Source: Branchiostoma lanceolatum
Lineage: Eukaryota > Chordata > Leptocardii > Amphioxiformes > Branchiostomatidae
Reading direction: 5' to 3'
NCBI RefSeq assembly: GCF_035083965.1
Contig: NC_089724.1
Coordinates: 7,418,501 to 7,482,500 of the forward strand
DNA length: 64,000 nucleotides
Shown in pieces: positions 23,760 through 35,103 of this stretch. Below the pieces are notes generated by a model. It did no database searches. It had not been told where the DNA came from and saw only the letters and a list, made by a program, of their open reading frames with translations. Numbering within the stretch: the stretch's first letter is position 1; every line of letters starts with the position of its first letter. The translations under genes and the position numbers were made by a program.

Positions 23760-24249
23760 ACCAGTCTCCGCTGTCATTTTCCCAGAACTACCAATGATGG
23801 CTTCCTGGTAATAACTTTATACAATTTACAAATGATCATTCTCCCCTAAAGCTTGTGGGTCAAAATAAAATTTACACACCTTCGTCCCCGTAAACTTTAC
23901 CTAAATAAAACAAGATTGTTAATTCGCAACTCATACGGACTTGAATATACGCACAAGTGTGTGAACGGGCCCTTAGATTTGTTTCGAAATCACACTGCAT
24001 TGTAACAACGGGACGTCAAAGCTACAAAGTTGACTATTGACGTTACCGTCGTCTTAGATTTTTTACTAATCATACAAATATTGTCAGCAAAATATAATTT
24101 AGTACGACAAAGTACAAAATGAGAATAAATACAAAAGAAAGGTAATGCATAGATTCATGAATGATTGATTGATTGAATGAATGAACGATGAAAGACAAGA
24201 AAAGGAAGAATGACGGTAAGAAGAAACTTCACTAACCAAGAATTTTATA

Positions 24250-25978
24250 TTAGCCAAACAAGAAATTCAATGCCGGGTCCACAAGAGACCACTTGAATGT
24301 AAAGCATGTCTTATGACTGCCACATTCACTCCTGCGGGGCTGAAACATAAAGCCAGTTTTAATATAAGCTCGACATCGCTGCGACTCGATATCGACTTTA
24401 TATCCACACTCTTGTATGCGAGTACTGCTATATCTCACGTATTCATTTATAACGTCATGAGGAATGTACTCAGCAATAATACATCCTTCGGTAGCGCTAC
24501 AGTCGTGCGGGGGGCCGTAACTAACAGAATTCATGGTCGACCTTGGGTCGAGGAACCAGATTGCAACGGAGGATTGTTCGGTTGGATTTTCCTGGAACTT
24601 CCTTCTCGCCTCGTCAATAACATCAAGAGTTAGCGAAGCTAACTTCGGATGAGCTTCGCGAAAATCTGCCCTTTGCTTCCTAAGAACTGTTTCTAGGAAG
24701 ACAGATACAGATGAGTTCTTTAGTTTCTCGCTGAGTTGATGTAGGCCGTAGAACTCGGCCTCTTCGAGAACATCCTTGACCACTTTTGAAGGAGGCATCT
24801 TGTCTTGCCGGAGGAACTTAAGAATGTGGCCGAAGAGACCCCCGTCCCGGTCTATGAAGTAACGGCCGTCCTGAAAGGAACATTTAGAATATTGAAAATT
24901 ATCAGAGCTGTCCCAAAATATGACCAACGAAAGTATGAACTATGGACATCGATGGAGGTTACAAAACTGGGAAATAATATACACAAGGTAATAGTTACTG
25001 AAACAACTGAATAGATTTTGGAAACGGTGAGACGTTCCAGTTTTTACCTTTCGTCGGTTTATCTGAATTTATCCATGTATCTTGTGTTTGAACTGTAGAC
25101 TTTAACTACCAGTCGTATTGCGCAAACGTCCGAGTACGTGAACTGATGCTATACTACCAGCTATTAAAGATGAATAACATGCAATCAAACAGATCTCTAA
25201 AGGTTTGAATATGAGTACAAATCTAACAAGGAGAACAACCTTGTCCATGGCGACACGATGACGTCCACTAAACATGGCGGCCAACATGGAGTCCTCGTAC
25301 TTCAGCAAGGTCGACAGGGTCGTGTCAAAATGGCGGCCACCGACATTCAACGGAATGACCTCCGGAAAACCCTGTACAGAGAGCATAAAAAGTTTTGAAA
25401 TCAAAGAGGAGGAAAGGAATTAAAAAATCATCATCATAAAGAATCGTTACTGTTTTATAATTTCTATAAGTCTCTTACATCGTTTCTGCTGTACTTAAGC
25501 TAAATGGCCAAAAAGGGTAAAGTCCAAGTTTCAATTTTGTATTACTTTGATATGAAAATGCATGTCTAACCTTCATCAACGTTTCTTGTTGACAGTTTAA
25601 AAAAGGGACGTGCATAAAGATTTACCACTGTTATTTATATTGTATGTTGTATTAATATTTCACGTATAGCAGCACACACATCTATTGAGCAAGCCTCGAA
25701 TACAAATACGTTTTAGGTCAACTTGATGGTGACCAGTACAATAAAACAACTAATAACAAATTCAAATACAGTCGGACTATCTGAGGTAAATTGGACATAT
25801 ATTGAATACATTTTATATCCCTATGTTGAATATAGGTTGTTCCTCAGTTCCATATGAATGAGTTGCGTTTTTAAAGGCCATTGAAAATCCCTAGTTGCCT
25901 ACGCAGTCTCTCAAAGACAGGTAAAAGTCAACAAATTCTGGCAGAATGCAAATATACGACTTTCTCACTTACTGCCAT
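24250..25978 (-). CDS. BTB/KCTD protein, KCTD7/KCTD14-like
   Basis: Minus strand, three exons: 25978-25973 (ATG GCA then GTAAGTGAG, a six-base coding exon), 25371-25240 and 24870-24250. All are in phase 0 and give 252 residues. Residues 3-66 form a T1/BTB fold: VIPLNVGGRHFDTTLSTL, then after the intron DGRYFIDRDGGLFGHILKFL. The C-terminal domain ends HKTCFTFKWSLVD, resembling the KCTD7/14 tail. Members act as oligomeric adaptors, some of them for cullin-3 ligases; the role here is inferred from family only. The internal exons are certain; the tiny first exon is a good but unproven prediction. Confidence 0.85.
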
Positions 25979-26601
25979 GGTGTTGCCAGTATGTGTATGC
26001 AGTTATGTCTCAAGCACACAAAAAATCGGACAGGTAGTTGATAAAGAACGACTTATCACTTTTCGCCAACACAACACAACATATAGTCCTGTTCCACCGC
26101 ACTACACCATGAAGGTACAAAGGTGACGGGGCAAAGTACAGTAAAAATGCCAATGGTCGCCAAAAAATCACGTGCGATTTTAAGTAGACTGTCAACTTTG
26201 ACCCTCAATGTTCATAATAGCGCTGGTAAACGAGATGAGCAGTCATTTTGTGATGAACTCATAAAAGAAGATGTAGCAGGACGTCACTTAACGTTATGCA
26301 CCTAATCTGTTGTACTTTTTTTTCAAACTGTGAATAACTTATTACGCAAAACATCATATCTAGAGCATTCCATGACAAAGTAAAATTCATCTTCAATTTG
26401 CTTTATAATAGAACGTGAATCCCAAAGACATTAAATATGCTTATCAATCTTTTATTTCTATTTTTACCAACAACAAATGGTAAAGTGTCAGTAACATGTC
26501 AGTCAGTGACATGTCTGATGCTGTCAACCCCAAACAGATATCATGATTCACATGTAGGTACCCCCTCACTGTTCCGAAAAGGCAAAGCAACCATATTCTG
26601 T

Positions 26602-26828
26602 AATTTTGGCGACGCCTCAGGGACGAGCCTAATAGTATACTTTACGCCCGTTCTGTAAGAATTCCCAGAATTGTACAGGCATGTCTGGAATGTGTTGAGT
26701 ATTCCCTGGGGAATTTTTTGGCGACGCCTCAGGGGCGAGCCTAATAGTATACTTTACGCCCGTTCTGTAAGAATTCCCAGAATTGTCCAGGCATGTCTGG
26801 AATGTGTTGAGTATTCCCTGGGGAATTT
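26602..26828 (+). repeat. 112-bp tandem duplication
   Basis: Two nearly identical units of 112 bp, with GGCGACGCCTCAGG at 26608 and 26720, each ending TATTCCCTGGGGAATTT. A diverged copy lies at 1100-1215 and a fragment at 42050-42085. Confidence 0.85.
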
Positions 26829-27300
26829 GTTTTGAAGTTACCTTTTCCTGTCTCCCTGTGTTAATTTTGAAAGTAGCACATATAGTAACCAGTTTAATTT
26901 GGCAATTTAATCACACTATTTGTTTGTCATGTATTTGTCAAAAGGTATATGTGTGAAGTAAAGGGATAGTTATGTCTGTTGATCTACTAGTATTTTAGCT
27001 ATATCTTTCGCCAGGGCTTGTTGCAATGATCTGAAAATTTTTAAATAAGCCTTTTTTACAAGAGCGAATAATACGTTACATAAGATACAACTGGAAATAG
27101 AAATATCAAAACTTTATGTTTTAAATAAGTTGTATTTTGTTTGAAATAAGAACAAACTGAACACAATAATCCTTGAATTTTATTACATATGATTTCAAAT
27201 ATTGAATGACTCAGTTGCAAGCCGCTCATATGTCTTCAGGTTAGGGACTATTTAAATCGCCAACGTTGGAAAAGAAACAGACAATCACATTGTGTTTTCA
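26829..27300. other. AT-rich spacer, nothing recognised
   Basis: AT-rich DNA between the KCTD-like gene and the 3' end of the small minus-strand gene. No exon or repeat family was recognised. Confidence 0.3.
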
Positions 27301-27310
27301 TCTCTTTTAC

Positions 27311-27316
27311 TTTATT
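27311..27316 (-). terminator. Polyadenylation signal AATAAA (minus strand)
   Basis: TTTATT on the plus strand, 150 bp past the stop codon of the small minus-strand gene. Confidence 0.55.
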
Positions 27317-27466
27317 AACATGACAAGAGAAAATAAGATAGTTAATAAAGCAATGTTATGGAAGATACATTTCCATATTGTACATTGAAGTAAAATATTT
27401 GTACAAGTAGCAAATCGTTTACTTGGCCATTCATGCCACAGAAATTCTAGAACTATAGACTGAATG

Positions 27467-29078
27467 TCAAGCCTGACTAGATTGATCCCCACGATTGTTG
27501 GTTAGGTGGATACACAGCATTTGAAAGCTGCTGTTACTGCCGTTCAAGTTCAACTCTTTCTGATGACTGTTGTCTTTATTGTCATGCAGAGCTGAAAGAA
27601 ACAATGTAGGATTAGTAACACCTTGATACATGTTGACAGGCTCGATCACCTCCTTCCATGACAACCATAATCAACATGTAAACATGTATGGATGTCTATC
27701 AGTTTTATTTAGATGATTGAAATGTCATGCCCTATCATAAAATGTACAATCTAATTGATTAAACCAACGCACCACCCATCCCTCTTCCCCAACTCCAAAC
27801 CAAACATGGGTTTGGTCTGGTTTTCAAGTACCTGGTCAAAATACTTGGGCATTCCAAGTTCAGTTTTTAAACCAACCATCTCAATTCAGTATGAGTATAA
27901 TGACTATGTAATATGTGGGCTTGCTATGATGCATATGGAAACTGAAACTTAACATGCAAAAACTTTAACTTGGAGGGGGTAGACAAGGCTTGTACAGGTG
28001 TTTTGTATCCCTCCCCATTCATCGTAATCGAAAAAAAAACAAGGAAAGAAAGAAAAGGAAATGAATGTTACTAACCATGTTGTCCACGCAAACTGTTTGA
28101 ACAACCTCCAATGTAACTTGTCCTCCTGATTGGTCGCCCGGTTTGGCTGCTCCAGCCTTCCTCCATCCTCCTATCCTTATTATCTCTTAACTCCTGAAAA
28201 AGCAAGCTGATGAATAACTCACAACTTTGGTTGTACAGAAGTTTCGTACATGACATGCAACTATTTTTTGGAAGTCAGAACGTGTTAGGGATTGATATTC
28301 CTATGATGTTCGGTGGAGAACGGAAGATGACATATATCTTATGCTTTCTATGGTTACGTTGTTCAACCTTACACTTGAAAGCATTTCCGATCCAAAAGCT
28401 AAACACGTCCGTAACTGGACATGTAGAAAATTCATTTTTCTTCTAGAAGTTTCTCATTATACATGGGCATGGTCCTCCACAAATAAATAAACAAAACTCC
28501 TGCAACTTTAACTTAAATCGATGCACATTAATGGGCAACTGAACTGTTCGGAAAATCTGTAACTCACCGGTGAGGGATATTTGTGTCGGCTGAGCTTAAC
28601 AGGATATTTGTGACTTTGTAAGTTTCCAAGAAACATTTCCATGTCGAAAAGATAAGGTACTTATCATCTCTCTTTCAAACTGTACTTGTAAGTTTGCACA
28701 AATCAAAATCCGTAAAATCTAAACGAGCTCATTGTGAGGTATATGGGGGAGGGCAGGGGTGCTACAATTCAAATCAGTTTTCCATCACTCAGTGTGAAGA
28801 CATATAGAAGACTTGTCGTTTGTAACCACTATGTTGGACAATAGAATTAATGCAGACCACGAAATAACGTAGTGATCAAGCATAGAAACGGCAAGTTCTA
28901 TGTGTATAGAAAAATATGCGCCGTACAACAGGTTTAGACCTAGAACTTCACTAACCTTCAGACCGCTATCTGAGTCTCTGACGGAAGGTGTGGGCGCCTT
29001 CCTGGCTTTTTCCTCGGCTCCAGACGGGTGGAGGTCGACGCAGCGTTTTGAACAATGGATGAAACTTCTGATGGTCAA
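27467..29078 (-). CDS. Small three-exon gene of unknown function
   Basis: Minus strand exons 29078-28956 (ATG, 41 codons, donor AAG|GTTAG), 28193-28076 (acceptor TTTTTCAG, donor ATG|GTTAG) and 27591-27467 (acceptor TTTCTTTCAG, stop). Phases 0 and 1 match, giving 121 residues; an AATAAA follows. The product is polar: MTIRSFIHCSKRC at the start, DSDSGLK at the first junction, RPIRRTSYIGG in the middle and a Ser/Asn-rich end (GSNSSFQ). No signal peptide, membrane helix or known domain is visible. Agreement of six splice edges and phases is the main support. The family is not recognised. Confidence 0.6.
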
Positions 29079-29163
29079 ATGGTCATATGGCGTCCTAAAT
29101 GCGTGATTAATTGATCGACTGTCGTTTGCCCTGCCCTGGTTCCGCCTTACCGTGGTTGGTTGG

Positions 29164-29311
29164 TCGGTGGTTGGCTACGCCTTACTGTCGTTCACGCCCA
29201 GCTGTCGGTGGTTAGTTGCGCACTGCTGTCGTTCACGCCCAGCTGTCGGTGATTGGTTGCGCACTGCTGTCGTTCACGCCCAGCTGTCGGTGATTGGTTG
29301 CGCCCTGCTGT
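29164..29311 (+). repeat. 41-bp minisatellite with CCAAT boxes
   Basis: About three and a half copies of a 41-bp unit containing GTTCACGCCCAGCTGTCGGT and GATTGG. It lies 90-230 bp upstream of the minus-strand ATG at 29078. On that strand each unit shows CCAAT (or a variant) and an E-box CAGCTG, so it may act as a proximal promoter. Confidence 0.75.
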
Positions 29312-29389
29312 GTGGGCGTTCTAGAAAGTCACGCCCTGAGATCCGGAGGGACTGATACTAAAATTCCACCAGCTGGATGCCAGATGTCA

Positions 29390-29895
29390 ACACAAAGACT
29401 TGATGTTATTTATAAATCCTTTATTCACCCTCTCCTTGAATATGGTGACATTATATGGCATGGGTGTACTTAATGTGATTCCCAATGATTAGAACGAGTC
29501 CAAATATGTATACGAATACGAATGCGCTCTTGTACTTTCAGGGGCTGTATAGGGGTCTTCGTCTTCTTCGCTCCTTGCTGAACTAGGTCGGGAAAAACTT
29601 TCCGATCGTCGTCATCTTCACCCGCTGATCATGTTCTACAAAATTAATCATAGCCATACTCGCCAGTAATACTGAAATTTTGGCTTGACCCAGTCTTAGT
29701 TAGCAAACGTTCCAAAACTTAGTATTACTTGGTTTATATATTGCTTGTTTATTGTACATATTGCTTGTTTGTATCGAACTACCCAAATGCTGTATCTTCA
29801 GATGTGATGTTGGATATCAGCTACGTATACTTGCTAGAGTGGATCACCTCTGTATCCTGTGTATTCTTCAGCCGATTAATAAATGAATAAAAAAC
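29390..29895 (+). mobile_element. LINE (CR1-like) 3' fragment
   Basis: Starts with the RT thumb signature LDVIYKSFIHPLLEYGDIIW and then a stop. Further pieces follow in shifted frames (PLIMFYKINHS near 29620-29650). The 3' end has TTAATAAATGAATAAAAA. It is a dead fragment carrying only the RT C-terminus. Confidence 0.7.
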
Positions 29896-30562
29896 ACACA
29901 CAAATACCGACCCTTCAGCTATAACCTTCGCCAGGGAGGGAAACACATGTTCCGCCTTTTAACTGAGGGTCTTACTGAGCGGGTCTTTAGTACATTTTCC
30001 TTAGGGGCATGTTGGAATTGACACGACAAACTAACTGGCCAGTGCAGGTACTGGGAGCAGTCTGGCATCTAGGCTGTATAGGAATGATTGCTTTGTTCAT
30101 CCCTCAACCTATTTTTGTTGTGTTTCTTTGCGTCCGGTATGCATCTGTGTTTCCACATATACTAGTATATATTTTGGCCGGCATAACTCAAGACGTGCAA
30201 GAAGCTACGGATAAAGCACGTTGAAATCACTATCTCCATGCATAATGGAATGATAGTTATTGGCCTGTCTGTTGGTTTGTGTTTCTATCATACACATAAG
30301 AAATATAGCTGCATAAAACACCAAAAAATTGGGTCTATAAGTGTTTGTTGAGAAGAAAACCGTTAACATCGCTGTCGTCTGGCGACGTTGTTTTCCCGCC
30401 ATTTTTTTGGGCCGCGATGGTGGCGGAACGATTCAACGCACAGCTTTGTAACGCTCTAACATGTGATTGGTACCGTCTATGAAAAGAAAACTGTATACAG
30501 AGATGGCGAAGATATTTCCCAATAAGTAGACGGAGTATTGTTGACGTAAGCGGTGTCGTTTT

Positions 30563-31673
30563 TACCTTCGCCGAGAAGGTTATGCAGAGGGTAGCGTTTG
30601 TATGTTTGTGTGTTTGTAACGTACAGCATAACTCCAGAAGGCTTGGATGGATTGTCTTGATATTTGGTAGGTGGGTAGATCTAGATGAGACTAGGAAATG
30701 ATTAGATTTTGGGTCCCCTAGCGGCTTGTTACGGTACTGCAGCGCAACTTCCTGTTCTGATATCTCGTGTTCTGGACATGCTATGAAACTGATTTTGAGT
30801 GGTAGATAGCTCTATGGGCAGAGAGTAAGTGGTATGGGTTTGTGCCCCCTAGCGGCTTTTTTTGGAACTGCAGGAGCAGGTTTTGGTTCAGACTTTGAAA
30901 GGGAATAACTCAAGAAGGGCTTGATGGATGGTCATGAATTTTGGTAAGTAGATAGCTTGAGTGATGACGTACATGATTAGATACTTATTATGTAAATCAT
31001 TATCTAATTTGCATAATTAATGAGGAAAGTTTATACAGCCGCCAAATTCCATGGTAGGACTCTCAAACATGTGACATATGTAACTGAAGAAGAGAGAAAT
31101 ATTAATAGATATCAATTATGCAAATGAAGACATCATTTGCATAATTAATGAGAAAATACTATAACTCAAGATGGGCTAAATGGATGTTAATGATTTTTGG
31201 TATGTAGATAGCTTACGTGATGCTTTGTCTGATTGGACGATAATTATGCAAATCGGATTCTAATTTGCATAATTAATGAGACAATTTTAAAAACCCGCTG
31301 TGTTCCATGATATGACTATTGAAATATGTGACATTTGTTACTGGGGAATTTTGATAGATAAAAAATATGCAAATGTAGGTCTAAGTTGCATAATTAATGA
31401 GAAACTACTATAGTTCCATACAGGTACATGATGCCAATTTCATACTTGTGTCATTTGGAAGTTATGTGACTATGAACATCGTTGAATCAAATTATGCTTA
31501 TAAGGACCTCATTTGCATAATTCATGTTAAATGTTACTTTGTTAGCATAACCTTCTTTGTTAAGCTCATACTTTTGTTTTTTGGGTGAAGAAGATCAACT
31601 GGTATGATTTATAATTGATGAGAAACACTCCTGATACGTCAGTCAAAAAGGTTAAAATCATTTGGCGAAGGTA
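30563..31673. mobile_element. Non-autonomous element with TACCTTCGCC ends
   Basis: Inverted ends TACCTTCGCC (30563) and GGCGAAGGTA (31673), suggesting a TA target site. Inside are about two and a half copies of a 250-bp unit (from about 30902, 31156 and 31406), each with ATAACTCAAGA.GGGCT and ending ATTTGCATAATTAATGAG. No coding capacity. A partial relative may lie near 29922. Confidence 0.65.
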
Positions 31674-32789
31674 TGAGGTTGTGGAACTCTAGTTTCGTAA
31701 TGATTTTGTAAGTCTGGTCGCATGCAAGACGTACGTCGGGCCGCGCGCACAGTGCGTAGTAGCCTATTTCCCGTGAAAACATGAGCTGGGATGCGCTGGA
31801 CATAGCCCTTCTCACATGACGTGAGAAGTGCACACAGTCAAAATGTTCCGGTCAAAAGAAAGCTAGAATATAGCAGACTTCAAGCCTTATTTACATTTCC
31901 CTAGTAACTTCATCACCAACTTCCGAAGAGAGCAAAATAACCAAAGCGTGCTAAGTTAGGCACACTATCTGGCGTAGCACTAAATCAGAAGGTACATTCG
32001 TGAAAATGTCTCACAGCGTCTTCCGCATGTAACGCGGAGCGTGAAGGGCCCATGAACAGTATGAATACATTTCTTGTCCATGTATGTTCTTTAGATGAAT
32101 GTGTTCAAAATACATTCATTAAAATATGACCATTCTCTGGCAACCAGCAATGGAGCGCCGTGAGTTCGAGTGCGTAAAAAAAACGTGACATGTTAGGGCA
32201 CCCCCCGTTGATATATACTCACTGTAAATCTCGTCATTGTCGAAAACAGGCCCAAAAGGCCCAACACATGTAACTGATACAGAGTCCAGCATCATGGAAA
32301 AACAAAGTTTATAGTACTGATACAAATCTACCACTCAATTATCACGACCATACCAAGTCCATGTCACAGGATGTTCGACAATCTAATCTATCATTTAAAG
32401 TGCACACGTATCAAACCACGCCACCAACATTTATCAATAGCAAACCTTACACCGTCGCCGAGGCAATGCTTTTTCATTGCCAATCTTATTTTTTTTAGAA
32501 ATCTTTGAAATCTTTATTAGAGATACCACGGTCGCGGACTCTAAATGGTAGAGTCCGAATTAAAATGGTATTTACATTTCTAAAAACATGGGGTACTGGT
32601 ATTTACACATTGCTTCTAGGCGAGTATCAAAGACTTCTCAACCATAAAAAATTGGGATTGAACACAGGGCTAGAGTTAGTTTCACTATTTGCAAAACATA
32701 TATCTCTCTCGTTATATATATAGTCGTCTAAACGGATAAATGTGACCCTTTAGATATTACTAGTAGTAAGAGATGTTGCTGTGGAAGGT
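31674..32789. other. Spacer without supported gene
   Basis: No exon with matching splice edges was seen and no clear repeat was recognised; short AT-rich open frames only. Confidence 0.3.
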
Positions 32790-33600
32790 GATCAATCATG
32801 TTTGTTTAAAAGTTCAGTCATGTAGGGGATGGCGGAGTTTTTGTGGCGTTTCGTTCGGCAGGTTGGTGTGTCCAGCTTATCTGAATTTCGTGTCCGTCGG
32901 CCGGATATCTGGCTTCTTAGCGGTGGGAGCCAGTCTCTGAACTCTGAGGTTAACAGTTTGTTTGCAAAGGATAGGCAAAGGTTCACTCGTCGTTCCGACA
33001 AGGACGAGAGGTTTAGAGTGGCCAGTGCCGAGGTGTAGTTTGTGTACTTTGTGCCAAGAATGATCCTGCACGCTCTTCTCTGCAGTCGTTCGAGTCTTCC
33101 GGACTGGGTACTAGTTAGGGAGGAGTGTCACACAGGCGCTGCGTATTCCACAGAGGGTCGGATGTACGCGGTGTAGACAGATGCGAGATCTTCCGTTGAG
33201 ACTCCAAACCTCTTTAGTCGGCGTAGCAGAAAAAGTTTCTTGTTCCCGGTAGATATCATACAGTCTATTTGAATGTCCCATTTTAGGTCATTTTGGATGG
33301 TCAGTCCGAGTACTTTAACGTGTACTACTGTTTCTAAGAGCTGTCCATCGATGAGGAGAGGTCCAGGGGTAGGTGGGGTTCTAGTGAAGCAGACATGTAG
33401 TGCTTTGCACTTACGACAGTTCATCAACATTTTGTGTTCTTTGACCCAGGAGTCGAGGCTGTTAAGAGAGATCTGCAATGTGCATTGTTGGCGGATAGAT
33501 CTCACCTGGGTGAGATTCATATCATCTACGTACTTCCACCTGTTTGTAACGTCACGTAACGCGCTATCAATCAGTGAAAGGAAGATCAGCAACTTCAATG
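32790..33600 (-). mobile_element. LINE (CR1-like) RT fragment
   Basis: Minus strand. From 33598: KYVDDMNLTQ (the catalytic region), SLDSWVKEHKMLMNCRKCK, VKVLGLTIQNDLKWD, then SVYTAYIRPSVEYAAPV. After a frame break near 33127 come LSERRVNLCLSFANKLL and TKRHKNSAIPYMTELLN, the usual CR1-type C-terminal end. It is 5'-truncated with at least one or two frame breaks. Confidence 0.85.
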
Positions 33601-33822
33601 GGAAACGTTTGGGAGACAGGTAAAAATGATAACATTGGGGCGTGCTTGGAATGCTCTACATCCCTCTTTAATAACATCATAGTTGAGTATATTAAAACCG
33701 GGTTGAGGATCGTAAAAGTCAGCATCTCGTTTATAACATAACAATTTCGAAACAGAGGCTTGCAGATGATATCTTCAGCTTCTAGCTGAGTTGGTGTTAA
33801 CTGTACGACTCCGCGTCTTCGC

Positions 33823-33980
33823 CATTAACCCGCTGCTGTCCCCATAAAAATACTTGTAACGTGACCTCATGAAATAAAGAATAGTCCATAAGAGGTCTCT
33901 ATGCACGATCATTTACCGTTACTAACAACAAACAGCCCAGATGTAATATAAAGATTCATCCTAGCGGCCAGTGACTCTTA
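33823..33980 (+). repeat. Duplicated upstream block, copy 1
   Basis: About 158 bp closely matched at 34418-34580. Shared blocks are CTGCTGTCCCCATAAAA, CACGATCA.TTACCGTTAC, TAACAACAAACAGCC and AAAGATTCATCCTAGCGGCC. Confidence 0.85.
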
Positions 33981-34417
33981 AGTATGGCAGAAACTTGATA
34001 TGGATATCGTTGTCATGGTAAAAGCTACCCTCAGCCTAAAAGTGTTTAATGTTGGATTTCTTAACTGCTGGACGATTGGGTGCCAATGTTAAGGTTTACT
34101 TGACATTCAAAAGTGTTGTGTAACTATCCTAAGTAATATCATTTGACCATCTGATCTTTATTGGCACTTAATGCGTATAGTATTACCTACTTTCATGAAA
34201 GTCTTCGAAGTAATTTTAATGTTCACCCGTCCGGACAACCGATTTCTGACTGACACGAGTGACGTAACTGCCGCCATCACAGGAAGATTTTAACCGGTTT
34301 GACGTAAGTGGGAAAATCGGACGCCGCGTAGAATGGACAACTTTTGTACTGAGAATTCAACACAGTGTAAAAAGTGTAAATAAAGGGATACCTATTTCTT
34401 ACCAATGACCTGAAGGT

Positions 34418-34580
34418 CATTAACCCACTGCTGTCCCCATAAAAGTACTTGTAACGTTACCTCATGAAATATTGAATAGTACATAGGACCAAAGTCTCAA
34501 TGCACGATCACTTACCGTTACTAACAACAAACAGCCTATATGTAATATAAAGATTCATCCTAGCGGCCAATGACCCTTAC
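34418..34580 (+). repeat. Duplicated upstream block, copy 2
   Basis: Second copy of the block at 33823-33980, about 520 bp upstream of the ATG of tetraspanin B. Confidence 0.85.
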
Positions 34581-34965
34581 ACCACTTAACTCTTCTATCT
34601 GGCAGAAATCTTGTGCGGACGAAATGACTCACGCCACAACCCCCCTCCCCCTCCTGATAAAAACTATACAACCTCATTTTATAACAGCACATTGCCCGTA
34701 TACAGACCCAAACTCTAGATCTATTTAGTCACTGTAAGGATAAGGTTGATACATCGGGCCTTACGACGATAGCTACCATATTGTCTTACCCACACGAACC
34801 CTAATATTAGCTCTAACAGAGTGAGCAAACTGTACCTTGGTTATGCAGGGTACTATGGACGCTGTTGCTACTCAACAGACACGCCCGGTATAGTCTGGAT
34901 GTCACCCGAAGACAAAACCAATGTTTGCACAAGCCCACGCCTTATTACCACACGTCAGTCTTCTC

Positions 34966-34973
34966 TATATAAG
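34966..34973 (+). promoter_or_regulatory. TATA box of tetraspanin B
   Basis: TATATAAG, 131 bp upstream of the ATG at 35104. This puts a likely start site near 34996 and a 5' UTR of about 108 bp. Confidence 0.55.
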
Positions 34974-35103
34974 TCCCAGTCAACCGTACACTACCAGCCA
35001 CAATTAGCAGAGACATTGTAGAAGGCACACGCCGTGAGGAAGGATTATAGCACAGTTTGGATTCAAAGTTTTGTATAATCTCGTCTTCGGATTCTATTCC
35101 AAA

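Larger units (their letters stand above)
19999..23799 (+). mobile_element. Penelope-like retroelement (RT + GIY-YIG)
   Basis: Bounded by a 12-bp direct repeat, GCTTCCTGGTAA, at 19987-19998 and 23800-23811. This is a target duplication, supported by an uninterrupted paralogous site near 19540. The element starts directly inside an open frame, as expected for a 5'-truncated insertion by target-primed reverse transcription. It has two overlapping frames, then a 690-bp tail with a TATAAAAGG site (23692) and a hammerhead-like motif (23722-23759). Its long undisrupted frames suggest a fairly recent insertion. Confidence 0.9.

Noticed and set aside
24313-24633. Plus-strand open frame opposite the KCTD-like exon
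   Set aside because: Antisense shadow of a well-supported BTB-family exon.
29164-29311. CRISPR-like array of direct repeats
   Set aside because: The units are contiguous without spacers, in an animal genome.
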